DNA of 64,000 nt from Nocardiopsis sp. TSRI0078 (GCF_001905145.1 NZ_LWLB01000033.1:248001-312000); one strand, 5' to 3'; counted from the first letter of the stretch, positions 1 to 11,646 are shown. Program-made: numbers and translations. The notes: generated by a model not told the origin, from the letters alone.

Positions 1-1
1 G

Positions 2-889
2 GCCTGGGTGCTCCCCGAGGGCAGCGCGGGCACCGTCACCCTCACCTACGCCCCCGACACCGCCTACCACCGGGCCCTCGCCGTGGGCGCGGGGATGGCG
101 GTGCTGCTGGTGGTGCTGGCCCTGTGGCCGAGGCGCCTGCTGCCCGGGGGAGCGCCGCCGCGGACCTTCGCGCAGCGCGGCTCGCGCGCCCTGCCCGGCG
201 CCGGGGCCGGGTGGATGGGGCGGCGTGCGGTGCTGCCGCTCGGGCTCGCCTACGGGGTGTGGGTGGCCGGCGCCGTCGGTGCGGCCCTGGTCGGGCTGAT
301 CCTGCTGTGCATGTGGTGGCTGGGCCGGCAGGCTCCCCGGGGGCTGCGGCACGCCAAGCCGGGGCGGCCGTCCATGGGCGGACGGTTGCTGCCCCACCTG
401 GCGGGTCCGTGGCCGGTGGTGGCGTCGCTCGGGCTGGCCGGGCTGGCCATGGCCGTGGGCACCCACCTGGCGCTGTACATGCCCTTCCACGACGTCACCG
501 AGGTGTTCGGTTCGGCGCTGCGCGGCTGGGTCCCGCAACTGCTGTGCCTGCCCGCGCTGGCCCGGCTCGTCCTGGCGCTGGGGCAGCGGGGCGACGGTGA
601 ACCCGCCGACGCCGACCCGCCCTCGGTCCGTGCCCGGGACCTCGCCGCCCCGGGTACGCACGCGCCGTCCGGGACCGTGGTGTCGTCCGGGACCGCCGTG
701 CCGTCCGTGGCCGACGCGAACGGTGAAGCCGTCAGGGTGCGCGCCGAAGACGGGTCCGGCGGCACGGCCGCGGCGCACGCGGCCGACGGCGCCTCCGACG
801 GCGACGCGGGAGTCCGCTCCGGCGGCGGGGAGCCGTCCCGGGGCGGGGACGACCTGCGTGAGAGCGACCCCGAGGAGGCCCGGACATGA
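2..889 (+). CDS. C-terminal part of a polytopic membrane protein, probably glycosyltransferase-like (partial)
   Basis: The gene enters from the left edge, so its start is not visible. About 295 residues remain. The first visible stretch is a short beta-rich segment (WVLPEGSAGTVTLTYAPD) followed directly by a membrane helix. That arrangement is typical of the C-terminal end of large actinobacterial membrane arabinofuranosyltransferase or YfhO-like proteins. Four hydrophobic segments lie at roughly residues 24-44, 78-108, 136-156 and 175-192, and the last 90 residues are a low-complexity acidic, Gly/Ala-rich tail, probably cytoplasmic. The stop overlaps the ATG of the next gene (ATGA), so the two are co-transcribed, which fits an envelope role. 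The exact family is an inference from the terminal motif only. Confidence 0.55.
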   Translation, partial: AWVLPEGSAGTVTLTYAPDTAYHRALAVGAGMAVLLVVLALWPRRLLPGGAPPRTFAQRGSRALPGAGAGWMGRRAVLPLGLAYGVWVAGAVGAALVGLILLCMWWLGRQAPRGLRHAKPGRPSMGGRLLPHLAGPWPVVASLGLAGLAMAVGTHLALYMPFHDVTEVFGSALRGWVPQLLCLPALARLVLALGQRGDGEPADADPPSVRARDLAAPGTHAPSGTVVSSGTAVPSVADANGEAVRVRAEDGSGGTAAAHAADGASDGDAGVRSGGGEPSRGGDDLRESDPEEART

Positions 890-1938
890 GCGTGCTGGAG
901 GCCGACGAAGCGACCCGCCACCGGAGCGGCCCCGGCGGAACGGGACCGGGCGCCGCCCCCTCCCCGGGCACCGTCCTGGTGGCCGTGGGCGCGTTCCTGC
1001 TCACCCTGGCCGCCCTCCTGCCCCTGTACGTGCACGACCGGGTGGCCCTGCTGCCCGCCGAGGCCGAGTTCGACGTCCGCATGGTCGACGACGGGGGCGC
1101 CTGGTACCTGGACACCTCCACGTGGTCGTGGGTGGAGGCCCCCGAGCTCACACGGACCACCCGGGTGGACGCCTCGGCGCACGGCGGCGACTGGTCGGCG
1201 TGGGAGGTGTCCGTGGACACCGCGGTGCCCGACCGGATGATCGACCACTGGAGCCGGCGGGTCATCGTCGACCGGGAGACCGGCCGGGCGGTCAACTGCT
1301 GCGGCGAGCACGTCGACGGCGACCGCGCGGTCCGGCAGGCGGGGCTCGTGTTCTTCTGGCCGCCCGGCGCCGAGGAGGGCGACCACCCGTTCTACGACGC
1401 CGAGGTGCGCGCGGCGCCCTCGGTGGAGTTCCGGGCGGAGGAGGAGGTGGCCGGCGTGCCGGTCCGCCGGTACGAGCAGACGATCGGGGCCACCCAGGTG
1501 CCCGACTCCGCGCGCCCGGTACCCGCCGACCTGTTCCGTCCGGGGGCCGCTGGTACGGTCACCGCCACCCGCTGGCTCGAGGTCCGCCGCACGTTCTGGG
1601 TGGAGCCGGTCAGCGGGACCGTCGTCAACGCGCACGAGACGCGCTCGGAGACCCTGCGTCCGCGGAACGACTCCGGCGAGGCGCCCCTGCTGTACGCCGA
1701 GCTGGCCATGGTGGACCACCAGGTCTCGGCCTACGCCGAGCAGGCCCGCGTCCGCTCGGTACTGCTGCTCTCCCTGGGCTCCTGGGCGCCGTGGACCCTG
1801 GCTCCCCTGGGGGCCCTGGCCGTGCTGGCCGGTGTGGTCCGGGCCTGGCGCGCCCGGAACGCGGCCGAGAAGGAGGAGGGGCGTGTGGAGCCGGGGAACA
1901 CGGGTGTTCCGGGGGAGGACGGGCCGGCCACGTCGTAG
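886..1938 (+). CDS. DUF3068 (PorA-like) membrane-anchored protein
   Basis: The 350-residue protein has an N-terminal membrane helix (about 27-50), an extracytoplasmic middle and a second helix near residues 286-312. The middle part, with its DTSTWSWVEAPELTRTTRVD segment, the Cys pair near residue 132 and the regular pattern of short strands, is characteristic of DUF3068 proteins of actinobacteria. These are often annotated as PorA-family proteins, and their function is not established. The ATG overlaps the stop of the upstream membrane gene, so it is the second gene of that operon. Both may act in envelope assembly, which is inferred from context only. Confidence 0.65.
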   Translation: MSVLEADEATRHRSGPGGTGPGAAPSPGTVLVAVGAFLLTLAALLPLYVHDRVALLPAEAEFDVRMVDDGGAWYLDTSTWSWVEAPELTRTTRVDASAHGGDWSAWEVSVDTAVPDRMIDHWSRRVIVDRETGRAVNCCGEHVDGDRAVRQAGLVFFWPPGAEEGDHPFYDAEVRAAPSVEFRAEEEVAGVPVRRYEQTIGATQVPDSARPVPADLFRPGAAGTVTATRWLEVRRTFWVEPVSGTVVNAHETRSETLRPRNDSGEAPLLYAELAMVDHQVSAYAEQARVRSVLLLSLGSWAPWTLAPLGALAVLAGVVRAWRARNAAEKEEGRVEPGNTGVPGEDGPATS

Positions 1939-1941
1939 GAT
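1936..1941 (+). promoter_or_regulatory. Candidate -10 box (TAGGAT) for a leaderless SRAP transcript
   Basis: TAGGAT fits the TANNNT consensus and ends seven bases before the ATG at 1949. Transcription would therefore start at or next to the A of the start codon, and no ribosome binding site precedes that ATG. It also overlaps the last codons of the DUF3068 gene. No convincing -35 box is visible. Confidence 0.4.
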
Positions 1942-1948
1942 CAAACAC

Positions 1949-4694
<2,746 letters not shown>

Positions 4695-4698
4695 CCCA

Positions 4699-4735
4699 GG
4701 CGTGCCCGGGAGCCTCTCCGGCTCCCGGGCACGCC
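4699..4735. terminator. Bidirectional terminator between thiC and the convergent methyltransferase-like gene
   Basis: A perfect 16-bp stem (4699-4714 with 4720-4735, core GCGTGCCCGGGAGCC) with a 5-base loop TCTCC lies just after the thiC stop and 25 bases before the stop of the convergent gene. It has no T tract, as is common for actinobacterial terminators. Confidence 0.7.
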
Positions 4736-4759
4736 CGCTCATGCCCCGCGGGCGGCGCG

Positions 4760-5575
4760 CTAGCGGGGCTTCCTCGCGCTCGCCACCAGGTGCACCCCCA
4801 CGTAGTCGTCGGACTCGGTGGCGCGCAGTTCCATCTCCACCAGGTGCCCCATCGCCCTCGGATCGCGCGCCAGCACCATCTCCACGGTGGAGGCGGACAG
4901 CACCGTGCGCGGCTTGACCCACTCCAGTTCCAGACCGGCGTCGGTGAGCGTGTCGGTGAGCTGCTCGGCCGTGAAGCACCGCGTGATGGAACCGTCCGGC
5001 CAGGGCACCAGGAGCACGTCCGCGGTGGGCGCGTGGCTCAGCTCGGGCCAGCAGTCCTGCTCTGCCAGCAGGGCCATCCCCAGCACCACCGAGTCCACGC
5101 ACAACAGCGTCCTGCCGCCGGGGCGCAGCACACGGGCGACCTCGGCCAGGGCCGCCTCGGTGGCCAGGTGCCGGGACAGGATCCGGTTGTCGGCGATGAC
5201 CCCGTCGAAGGCCCCGGAGGCGAAGTTGCGCAGGAACGCGGAGTCGCCCACCACGTGGCGCAGCCGGCCGCGCGGCGCGGGCGCGGGCACCATCGCGCGG
5301 CCGTTCACCAGGGTCAGCGGGCGGCGTACCGCCATGTCCGCGGAGGGCAGCAGCGTGACCACGTCGTGCCCGGCGGCCACCGCGCGCGGGGTGCCCTGGT
5401 AGTCGGGGCTGGACACGTCGAGCAGGCGGGAGGGGGCCTCCGGGAGCCACCGGGCGATCTGGGCCTCGGCGACCGCCCAGTAGAAGCGCCAGTAGTCCGA
5501 CAGCCGGTCGGGGGTGGCGAACTGGGCCGTCGGAGACCGGGGGCGGTCGGAGGCCGGGGTTGAGGACGGTCGCAC
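4760..5575 (-). CDS. Class I SAM-methyltransferase-fold protein with unusual motif I
   Basis: About 271 residues. The order of elements is that of a Rossmann methyltransferase: a first strand with DVSSPDYQG (Asp53 onward), a middle segment [13 protein letters not shown], then the hallmark [16 protein letters not shown]. However, the glycine-rich SAM-binding loop (DxGxGxG) is replaced by DVSSPDYQG, so activity and cofactor use are uncertain. I chose the GTG at 5575 because GGGAGAGGA lies six bases before it; the frame is open to a TTG at 5599. The gene is divergent from sigR across a 321-base region. Substrate unknown. Confidence 0.6.
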   Translation of the reverse strand: MRPSSTPASDRPRSPTAQFATPDRLSDYWRFYWAVAEAQIARWLPEAPSRLLDVSSPDYQGTPRAVAAGHDVVTLLPSADMAVRRPLTLVNGRAMVPAPAPRGRLRHVVGDSAFLRNFASGAFDGVIADNRILSRHLATEAALAEVARVLRPGGRTLLCVDSVVLGMALLAEQDCWPELSHAPTADVLLVPWPDGSITRCFTAEQLTDTLTDAGLELEWVKPRTVLSASTVEMVLARDPRAMGHLVEMELRATESDDYVGVHLVASARKPR

Positions 5576-5896
5576 GTGCACTCCTCTCCCATCCTTCAAG
5601 TGGTCCTACCCGCACTCTGCCATGCCTCACCACCGATGACGGAGCCAAACGACGAAGTCGCGGGCGGCGGGAGGTCCCCGCTGGCGCCCGGCGCGGAATC
5701 AGCTCGTGGAGAGCGTTGTTGTCACCGACATCGCGCCCCGCAGGCGAAGGACATCCGGGCGCGTGACACGCGAGTATCTGGGGAGGGTCGTCAGACCATG
5801 CCGACTGCCGGGGCGTGCCTTGCGCACGAGGAAGCGGTGTCGGCGCCACGCGGCGCCGATGCGCGGGTCCGTGCCACGGGACCGTATCGTTGGGGT
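5576..5896. other. Divergent regulatory region between the methyltransferase-like gene and sigR
   Basis: This 321-base gap contains the sigma-R-type promoter (5695-5720), an in-frame upstream ATG for a longer SigR (5798) with GGGAGGG ahead of it, and TATCGT (5885-5890) six bases before the short SigR start. The sigR reading frame stays open through the whole region. Confidence 0.6.
5695..5720 (+). promoter_or_regulatory. Sigma-R-type promoter GGAAT-N18-GTT upstream of sigR
   Basis: GGAAT at 5695-5699 is followed after exactly 18 bases by GTT at 5718-5720. This is the established consensus for promoters read by the redox sigma factor SigR/SigH of actinobacteria, which autoregulates. The predicted start site, around 5727, would place the ATG at 5798 on the transcript ahead of the one at 5897. 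Confidence 0.75.
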
Positions 5897-6606
<710 letters not shown>

Positions 6607-6610
<4 letters not shown>

Positions 6611-6915
6611 GCGGTGGCCACGAAGAACACAGCGGCACCCCGTGTAGCGAGGTGCTCGACAAGCTCTACACCTACATCGACGGTGAACTCGAGGAGCCCA
6701 ACTGCGAGCAGATCCGGCGGCACCTGGACGAGTGCGGCCCCTGCCTGGAGGAGCACGGGCTCGAAGAGGCGGTGAAGAAGCTCGTGGCCAAGCACTGCGG
6801 CTGCGATCCGGTACCGATGGACCTGAGGGACAAGGTGCTCGGGCGCCTGTCGCAGGCGCGGACGGAGCAGCTGGCCCGTGAGGCCCGGGCGGAGACTCCC
6901 GGCACACGTGCCTGA
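6607..6915 (+). CDS. rsrA: Zinc-containing redox anti-sigma factor RsrA
   Basis: A 102-residue ZAS-family anti-sigma factor. The zinc/redox motif is complete: Cys13 plus His39-x3-Cys43-x2-Cys46 (HLDECGPC), with further cysteines at 33, 64 and 66. In the family, oxidation forms a disulfide, zinc is lost and SigR is released. The ATG overlaps the sigR TGA (ATGA), so the two are translationally coupled and made in matching amounts. A strong terminator follows. Confidence 0.95.
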
Positions 6916-6953
6916 GGGCACTTCCACGGGATCCCCGTAACCTGGAACGCACG

Positions 6954-6990
6954 GTGGCGGAAGCTGGAATTCCAGCTTCCGCCACTTTTT
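6954..6990 (+). terminator. Rho-independent terminator of sigR-rsrA
   Basis: A perfect 32-base palindrome, GTGGCGGAAGCTGGAA paired with its complement at 6970-6985, is followed by TTTTT (6986-6990). This is the only textbook intrinsic terminator with a T tract in the window. Confidence 0.93.
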
Positions 6991-7218
6991 AATGCCATTA
7001 GTGTCTTTCTGTCGCATTGATGGACTGTGCTGTGGTGTGCGACTTTTGTGCGGTTTTGTGTAGATGTCGTACTGGAACCCCTGTGCCTGTCGGGGTTTTG
7101 GTCACGCGCCCTTCGAACGGTCCTCCCGGTGCTTCTGTCGACACGCCCGGCGCGCCCGGGGCGTTCCCGCCCGTGACCGACTCGGAATGATTTTTCCTGC
7201 GGGTTCCGGGACGTGTTT

Positions 7219-7239
7219 ACTACAGTTACTATCTGTAGT
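7219..7239. promoter_or_regulatory. Perfect dyad ACTACAG-N7-CTGTAGT
   Basis: The arms are 7219-7225 and 7233-7239. TACAG/CTGTA arms resemble half-sites of BlaI/CopY-type repressors, although the spacing differs. A dimeric regulator site is inferred. Confidence 0.4.
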
Positions 7240-7320
7240 CATGCCTGGTGGTTCCGTCTGGAGGGGGAGTGTGCAACCGGCATTGCCGTGGAGCTTTGGT
7301 GTCTGGCGTCCGGTGTGCCA

Positions 7321-7339
7321 TGATTACGCATAGTAATCA
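7321..7339. promoter_or_regulatory. Perfect dyad TGATTAC-N5-GTAATCA
   Basis: The arms are 7321-7327 and 7333-7339, in an AT-rich patch. It is unrelated in sequence to the dyad 80 bases upstream, so a second regulator or an RNA hairpin is possible. Confidence 0.4.
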
Positions 7340-7363
7340 GGTGGCGTCACTAATTGAATTCGT

Positions 7364-7382
7364 AGTTCCATATTCCGGAACT
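7364..7382. promoter_or_regulatory. Perfect dyad AGTTCC-N7-GGAACT
   Basis: The arms are 7364-7369 and 7377-7382. It is the third dyad in 164 bases and lies about 160 bases before the tiny membrane ORF. Confidence 0.35.
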
Positions 7383-7544
7383 TGACGCCGTTCGGAGGGT
7401 CCGAACTGAGGGTGGTTCGGGTTGGTGGTAATCAGGAGGCCGTCGTTGGCCGTTAAACTGGACGCCATATCCAACGAATGGGGTAATTTACGCGGCGTGC
7501 CCGGGGAAATGTCGGTGCGCCTGCGTTCGGGAGAGGGGAGAACG

Positions 7545-7622
7545 ATGTTCGTCGGTATGCTCTACGTCGCGATGGCAACTGTTTGGGCGACAGCCGCCTT
7601 CACCGGATGGTCCTGGTGGTAG
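7545..7622 (+). CDS. Candidate 25-residue membrane peptide upstream of the HD-GYP gene
   Basis: A short ORF, MFVGMLYVAMATVWATAAFTG followed by WSWW. It is almost entirely hydrophobic with an aromatic end, long enough to span the membrane once. The run GGGAGAGGGGAGAACG immediately before the ATG is a very strong purine-rich ribosome binding site, better than that of the following gene. It sits 56 bases upstream of the HD-GYP start. The frame is open upstream to 7422 but without support. It could be a leader peptide or a small partner of the membrane HD-GYP protein; neither is shown. Confidence 0.4.
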   Translation: MFVGMLYVAMATVWATAAFTGWSWW

Positions 7623-7678
7623 AACAGAACCGGTGAAACCATGACAGTCCGGTTGTTGTCGGCGGGGGGTGAACGGGG

Positions 7679-9109
7679 GTGCGGGCTCTTCCTGGGGGCG
7701 CGCGTGTCTACGTCGGAATCATCGTTGTCAGTGCTGTCACCATCATGCTCATCGGGCCCTACGAGGGTATCGATCTGCGTACGCTGGCCCTGATCGCGAT
7801 CCTCTTCGTGGTCGCGGAGTCGATCAGCACACTCGTCCTCACGGGCGTCAAGGCGGGGATCTCCCCGAGTTCGGCGGTGTCCCTGGCCGCGGTCGTCCTG
7901 GTCGGGCCGGTGGGGGCGGCGGTGGTCGGTTTCGCCTCCTGCTTCTCCATCCGCAAGCAGAGCCTCGTCAAGAGGGCCTTCAACGGGGCACAGTTCGCAC
8001 TGGCGGCCTACGCGGCCGGACATGTCTACCTTCTGCTCGGCGGAACCGCGGGGGAGCCGGGGAGGGAGGACTTCCCGGCTCTCGTCCTCCCCTACGTCGC
8101 CGCCGTCCTGGTGCACTCGCTGGTCAACTCGGTGCTCATCGCCGTCCTGATGTGGACACTGGGCGCCGTGCGGCCCGGCGGCCCCAAGGGCAGGTTCCAC
8201 TGGCGCCCCCTGGTGGCGGTGGAGCTGTCCTCCATGGGGTACCAGATGCTCGGGCTGGCCATCGCCGCGGTCTGGGGCGGGGTCGGCCTCGTCGCACCGC
8301 TGCTGGTGCTGCTGCCCTTGTTCATCGCGCGCTGGACCTTCGCCCAGCAGCTGGACGAGACCCGCGCGCACGAGGCCACCCTGGCCACGCTCTGCCAGGC
8401 GGTCGAGACCAAGGACTACTACACCCGGGGCCACTGCATGCGCGTCGCGGAGGGCGCGGCCATGATCGCCCGGGAACTGGGTATGCCCGCCGAACGGGTG
8501 CAGAAGATCCGGTACGCCGGGATGCTGCACGACATCGGCAAGCTCGGAGTACCCACCAAGGTGTTGCAGAAGACCGGAAGGCTCACCGACGACGAGTACG
8601 CGGCCATCAAGCTGCACCCGACACGGGGCTACGAGATCGTGCGGGAGATCAGCTTCCTGGACGAGGCCCTGGCCGGAATCCGGCACCACCACGAGCGGTT
8701 GGACGGGCGCGGATACCCCATGGGGCTGGTCGGGATGGAGATCCCCGAGTCCGCGCGCGTCATCAGCGTCGCCGACGTGTTCGACTGCCTGACCTCCACG
8801 AGGTCCTACCGCAAGGCGTGGTCGGTGGACGACGCCATCGCCGAGCTGAGGGCCTGCGCCGGGACCCAGTTCGACCCCAGGATGGTCGAGGCGCTCGTGC
8901 GCGCCGTGGAGCGCGAGGGCTGGGAGACCCCGGACATCGCCGAGCCCCCGGGCGGCTGCTACGGGGCCGGGGCCGCCGACGAGTCCGACGCCCGCGCCGT
9001 GGAGGCCGCCCAGGCGGCCGAGGAGGTTCCCGCCGTGGCGGACGCGATCGCCGGCCCCGAGGACTCCGGGGCCTCCGCCGAGGCAGTGACGGGCGGGCGT
9101 GACCGATGA
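7679..9109 (+). CDS. Membrane-bound HD-GYP domain phosphodiesterase
   Basis: A 476-residue protein with six to seven hydrophobic segments in the first 220 residues (MASE-like sensory membrane region) and a complete HD-GYP domain after them. The metal-binding HD pair is His284-Asp285 (MLHDIGKLGVP), followed by HHHE at 336-339 and the GYP triplet at 345-347 (LDGRGYP). HD-GYP enzymes hydrolyse cyclic di-GMP, or in some cases other cyclic dinucleotides. The C-terminal 70 residues are an acidic low-complexity tail. The start is a GTG preceded by a G-rich run. The stop overlaps the next gene, which encodes a degenerate relative, so the two probably work together. Confidence 0.88.
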   Translation: MRALPGGARVYVGIIVVSAVTIMLIGPYEGIDLRTLALIAILFVVAESISTLVLTGVKAGISPSSAVSLAAVVLVGPVGAAVVGFASCFSIRKQSLVKRAFNGAQFALAAYAAGHVYLLLGGTAGEPGREDFPALVLPYVAAVLVHSLVNSVLIAVLMWTLGAVRPGGPKGRFHWRPLVAVELSSMGYQMLGLAIAAVWGGVGLVAPLLVLLPLFIARWTFAQQLDETRAHEATLATLCQAVETKDYYTRGHCMRVAEGAAMIARELGMPAERVQKIRYAGMLHDIGKLGVPTKVLQKTGRLTDDEYAAIKLHPTRGYEIVREISFLDEALAGIRHHHERLDGRGYPMGLVGMEIPESARVISVADVFDCLTSTRSYRKAWSVDDAIAELRACAGTQFDPRMVEALVRAVEREGWETPDIAEPPGGCYGAGAADESDARAVEAAQAAEEVPAVADAIAGPEDSGASAEAVTGGRDR

Positions 9110-10443
9110 TGACGCAGAGACAGTCGGAGGGGCCTCGCTCGTCCGGTCCCGTGCTGCACGGACCGGAGGGCGGGGCGCTGAGCCACCAGCGCCCGCGCGG
9201 GCCGATCTGGCGGACCTCCCGCCCGGTGAGCGCCGTGCTGGTGGCCGCGGTGGGCGGCGGCGCCCTGGCGGCTCTGGTCTGGACCGCCGCGACCGGGTTC
9301 GTGGAACCGTACGTGGCGCTGGCGTTCTGCCTGGTCATCGCGGTCGGTGAGCTCGCCAGGATCACCCTGCCGGGACACCGGGAGGCCGCGCCCATCGCCT
9401 CGGCCGGCGCGATCAGCTACGCGTTCCTGCTGACGCTGGGCGCCGGGCCCCTGCACCACTCCGCCTGGCAGGTGGTGGCGGTGGTCGCCCTGGGGGTGGC
9501 CCTGGGCGAGCTGCCCCACATCGCCGTGGGCCGGGGCCCGCGGGTGGAGGACGTGGCCCGCCGGGTGCTCGTCGCGGTGCTGCTCGCGGTCGCCTTCCGG
9601 CCCCTGGCCGAACAGCTCGGCCTGTCGGGCCCGTCGGTGACGGCGACCCTGCTGATGGCCGCACTGGTCATGCTCGCCTGGCTGGTGGACGCCCTGGTGG
9701 CGGCGGTGCTGCGTGCCGAGCGCCTGCGCACCCGCCTGGGGGTGGCGGTCCGCGACGAGCTGCGGGCCCAGTTCGCCATGGGCGCGGCGATCGGCTCCAG
9801 CGGTGTGCTCATCGCGCTGGCCTGTACGGTGACCGGTCTGGCGGGCCTGCTGGTGTTCACCGCTCCGCTGCTGGTCTCGCAGGCGGCCTTCCGCCGCCAC
9901 GCGGAGGTGCGGCGGACCTACCTGGAGACGGTGCGGGCGCTCTCGCGCGTCACCGAGGTGGGCGGATACGTGGAGAACGGGCACTCCCGCCGCGTCAGCC
10001 ACCTGGCGCACGGGATCGCCTGCGAGCTGGGCCTGGCCGAGGCCGAGCTGCTGGAGCTGGAGTACGCCGCCCTGATGCACGACATCGGCCAGCTGTCCCT
10101 GCGCGAGCCCATCGCGGGCGGCGCCACCGTGCTCGCCTCGCCGAGGGAGCAGCGCCGGATAGCGGAGCTCGGCTCGGCGATCATCCGCGAGACCGGTGTG
10201 CTGGACAACGTGGCCGAGATGGTCCGCCGCCAGTGCGAGCCGCTCGCCGGCGACGGGGACGAGGGCGTGCCGCCGCTGGGCAGCAGGATCATCAAGGTGG
10301 CCAACGCCTTCGACGACCTGGTCGGCGAGAACGGCGACCGGGAGCGCCGGACCGCCGTCCTGGAGCGCCTGCGGATGGACACCGGCAGCGAGTACGACCC
10401 CCGTGTGGTGGACGCCCTGGCGTCGGTGCTCTCCCGCCTCTGA
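9106..10443 (+). CDS. Membrane HD-domain protein with degenerate HD-GYP motif
   Basis: A 445-residue paralogue of the upstream protein with the same layout: about seven membrane segments in residues 40-265, then an HD domain. The first signature is kept (GHSRRVSHLAHG, then MHDIGQLSLREP with His325-Asp326). The HHE and GYP signatures are gone: where HHExxDGxGYP should be, the sequence reads RRQCEPLAGDGDEGVPPLG. It probably lost the GYP-specific activity and may regulate its neighbour or bind a nucleotide. The ATG overlaps the previous stop, giving translational coupling. Confidence 0.8.
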   Translation: MMTQRQSEGPRSSGPVLHGPEGGALSHQRPRGPIWRTSRPVSAVLVAAVGGGALAALVWTAATGFVEPYVALAFCLVIAVGELARITLPGHREAAPIASAGAISYAFLLTLGAGPLHHSAWQVVAVVALGVALGELPHIAVGRGPRVEDVARRVLVAVLLAVAFRPLAEQLGLSGPSVTATLLMAALVMLAWLVDALVAAVLRAERLRTRLGVAVRDELRAQFAMGAAIGSSGVLIALACTVTGLAGLLVFTAPLLVSQAAFRRHAEVRRTYLETVRALSRVTEVGGYVENGHSRRVSHLAHGIACELGLAEAELLELEYAALMHDIGQLSLREPIAGGATVLASPREQRRIAELGSAIIRETGVLDNVAEMVRRQCEPLAGDGDEGVPPLGSRIIKVANAFDDLVGENGDRERRTAVLERLRMDTGSEYDPRVVDALASVLSRL

Positions 10444-10553
10444 GGCCCGCTCCGCAACCGGCGGGGACCGGCCTGGGAGCGGCACGCCAGCCCCGGGAGA
10501 CGTCCACAAGCGGGCGAACCGGCCAGTCAGTCGGTTCGGGAAGGGGGCACCCC

Positions 10554-10859
10554 ACGGCGCGGATCCACGCCGAGACGGTCGCCGGCGTCTTCGAGCCCCG
10601 GGACGCCGGGGGCGACCGGGTCGAGGCGGGGGACGCCCTGCTCCTGCTGGAGTCCATGAGGATGGAGATCCCGGTCCCGGCCGGGGAGGCGGGAACCGTG
10701 TCCCGCGTCGCCGTCGCCAAGGGCGGCGTCGTGCGGAAGGGCGGCCTCCTGGCCGTCGCCGGGTGGCGGCGGGGAGCCGCGGCGCCTCGCGGGCGCTCCC
10801 CGCGCCGACCCGCCGTCCGTCAGTCCATGGGGGGACGCAGGCGTGTGACGAACTTGTAG
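10554..10859 (+). pseudogene. Decayed biotinyl-domain gene (TB7.3-type biotin carrier protein remnant)
   Basis: The frame encodes a clear biotinyl/lipoyl domain: ETVAGVFEP, RVEAGDALLLLESMRMEIPV, GTVSRVAVAKGG, LLAVAG. The biotin-accepting motif ESMKMEIPV has become ESMRMEIPV, so the modified lysine is missing. No ATG, GTG or TTG occurs in frame before the domain; the position expected for the start reads ACG (10554), seven bases or so after GGAAGGGGG, as if ATG had mutated. The frame also runs past the usual domain end into the 3' part of dasR. M. tuberculosis has the biotinylated protein TB7.3 beside pdtaS and whiB1, the same setting. A rare ACG start and a non-biotinylated function remain possible. 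Confidence 0.7.
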
Positions 10860-11560
10860 CGGTCCCCCCGGTACAGCGAGCGCACCCACTCCACCGGGTG
10901 CCCGTCACCGTCGAAGCTGTGCTGGCAGTGCAGCACCAGCGGCAGGCCCACGTCCACGCCCAGCAGGCGGGCCTCGTTGGGGGTGGCGAGGACGGTCTCG
11001 ATCGAGGCCTCCGCCTCGGCCAGGGAGACGTCGTAGGCGCTCACCAGAGCCTCGTAGAGGGAGGCGTAGCGGTCCAGCTGCCGCCGCAGGCCCGGAAAGC
11101 GCCGTGCGGCCAGGTGGGCGGTCTCCACGGCCATCGGCTCGCCGTTGGCCAGCCGCAGCCGCTCGATGCGCAGCACGCGTCCGCCGGAGCGGATGGCCAG
11201 GAGCTCGGCGAGCTGGTCGTCGGCGTTGATGTAGCTCACGTCCAGGATCCGCGTGGCGGGGTGCAGGCCGTGCGCGCGCATCTCCTGGGTGTAGCTGGTG
11301 AGCTGGAGGATCTGGGCCACCTTCGGCTTGGCCACGAAGGTGCCCTTGCCCTGGATGCGCAGCAGGCGGCCCTCGACCACCATCTCGGTGAGGGCTTGGC
11401 GCACCGTGGTCCGCGAGGTGCCGAACTGCGCCGCCAGGGCACGCTCCGGAGGGACCGGGTTGCCCGCGGCCATGGCCTCGATCAGCTCCAGGAGCTGCTT
11501 CTTCACCTGGTAGTACTTCGGCACCCGGGGGTTGCCGTCCAGTGTGCGCTGACCAGTCAT
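10820..11560 (-). CDS. dasR: GntR/HutC-family regulator DasR
   Basis: A 246-residue regulator with an N-terminal winged helix (about 14-80, [44 protein letters not shown]) and a C-terminal UTRA effector domain ending [22 protein letters not shown]. These blocks match Streptomyces DasR closely from end to end. DasR senses phosphorylated aminosugars and represses N-acetylglucosamine uptake and use, chitinases and some secondary metabolism, binding dre sites. The ATG at 11560 has GGAGGAG five bases upstream; an open frame to 11596 is not needed. It is divergent from pdtaS, and none of its usual targets is in the window. Confidence 0.9.
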   Translation of the reverse strand: MTGQRTLDGNPRVPKYYQVKKQLLELIEAMAAGNPVPPERALAAQFGTSRTTVRQALTEMVVEGRLLRIQGKGTFVAKPKVAQILQLTSYTQEMRAHGLHPATRILDVSYINADDQLAELLAIRSGGRVLRIERLRLANGEPMAVETAHLAARRFPGLRRQLDRYASLYEALVSAYDVSLAEAEASIETVLATPNEARLLGVDVGLPLVLHCQHSFDGDGHPVEWVRSLYRGDRYKFVTRLRPPMD

Positions 11561-11646
11561 CAGTCTCCTCCGCCGAGTTCCGCGCTTGCCACACACACCC
11601 CTCCGGTGTGGCCGGCACGGCGGGTTCGCGGCCGCCGATTGGTGTG

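Larger units (their letters stand above)
6991..7544. other. AT-richer non-coding region with three perfect inverted repeats
   Basis: The region is visibly richer in A and T than its surroundings and has no credible gene; a 270-base ORF at 7064-7333 has no family features or ribosome binding site. It contains three perfect dyads: ACTACAG/CTGTAGT with a 7-base spacer (7219-7239), TGATTAC/GTAATCA with a 5-base spacer (7321-7339) and AGTTCC/GGAACT with a 7-base spacer (7364-7382). They probably serve regulators of the downstream HD-domain genes or define an untranslated RNA. Confidence 0.5.

Noticed and set aside
7064-7333. 89-codon open frame in the AT-rich gap
   Set aside because: No ribosome binding site or recognisable segment, and it runs through one of the dyads; more likely non-coding.
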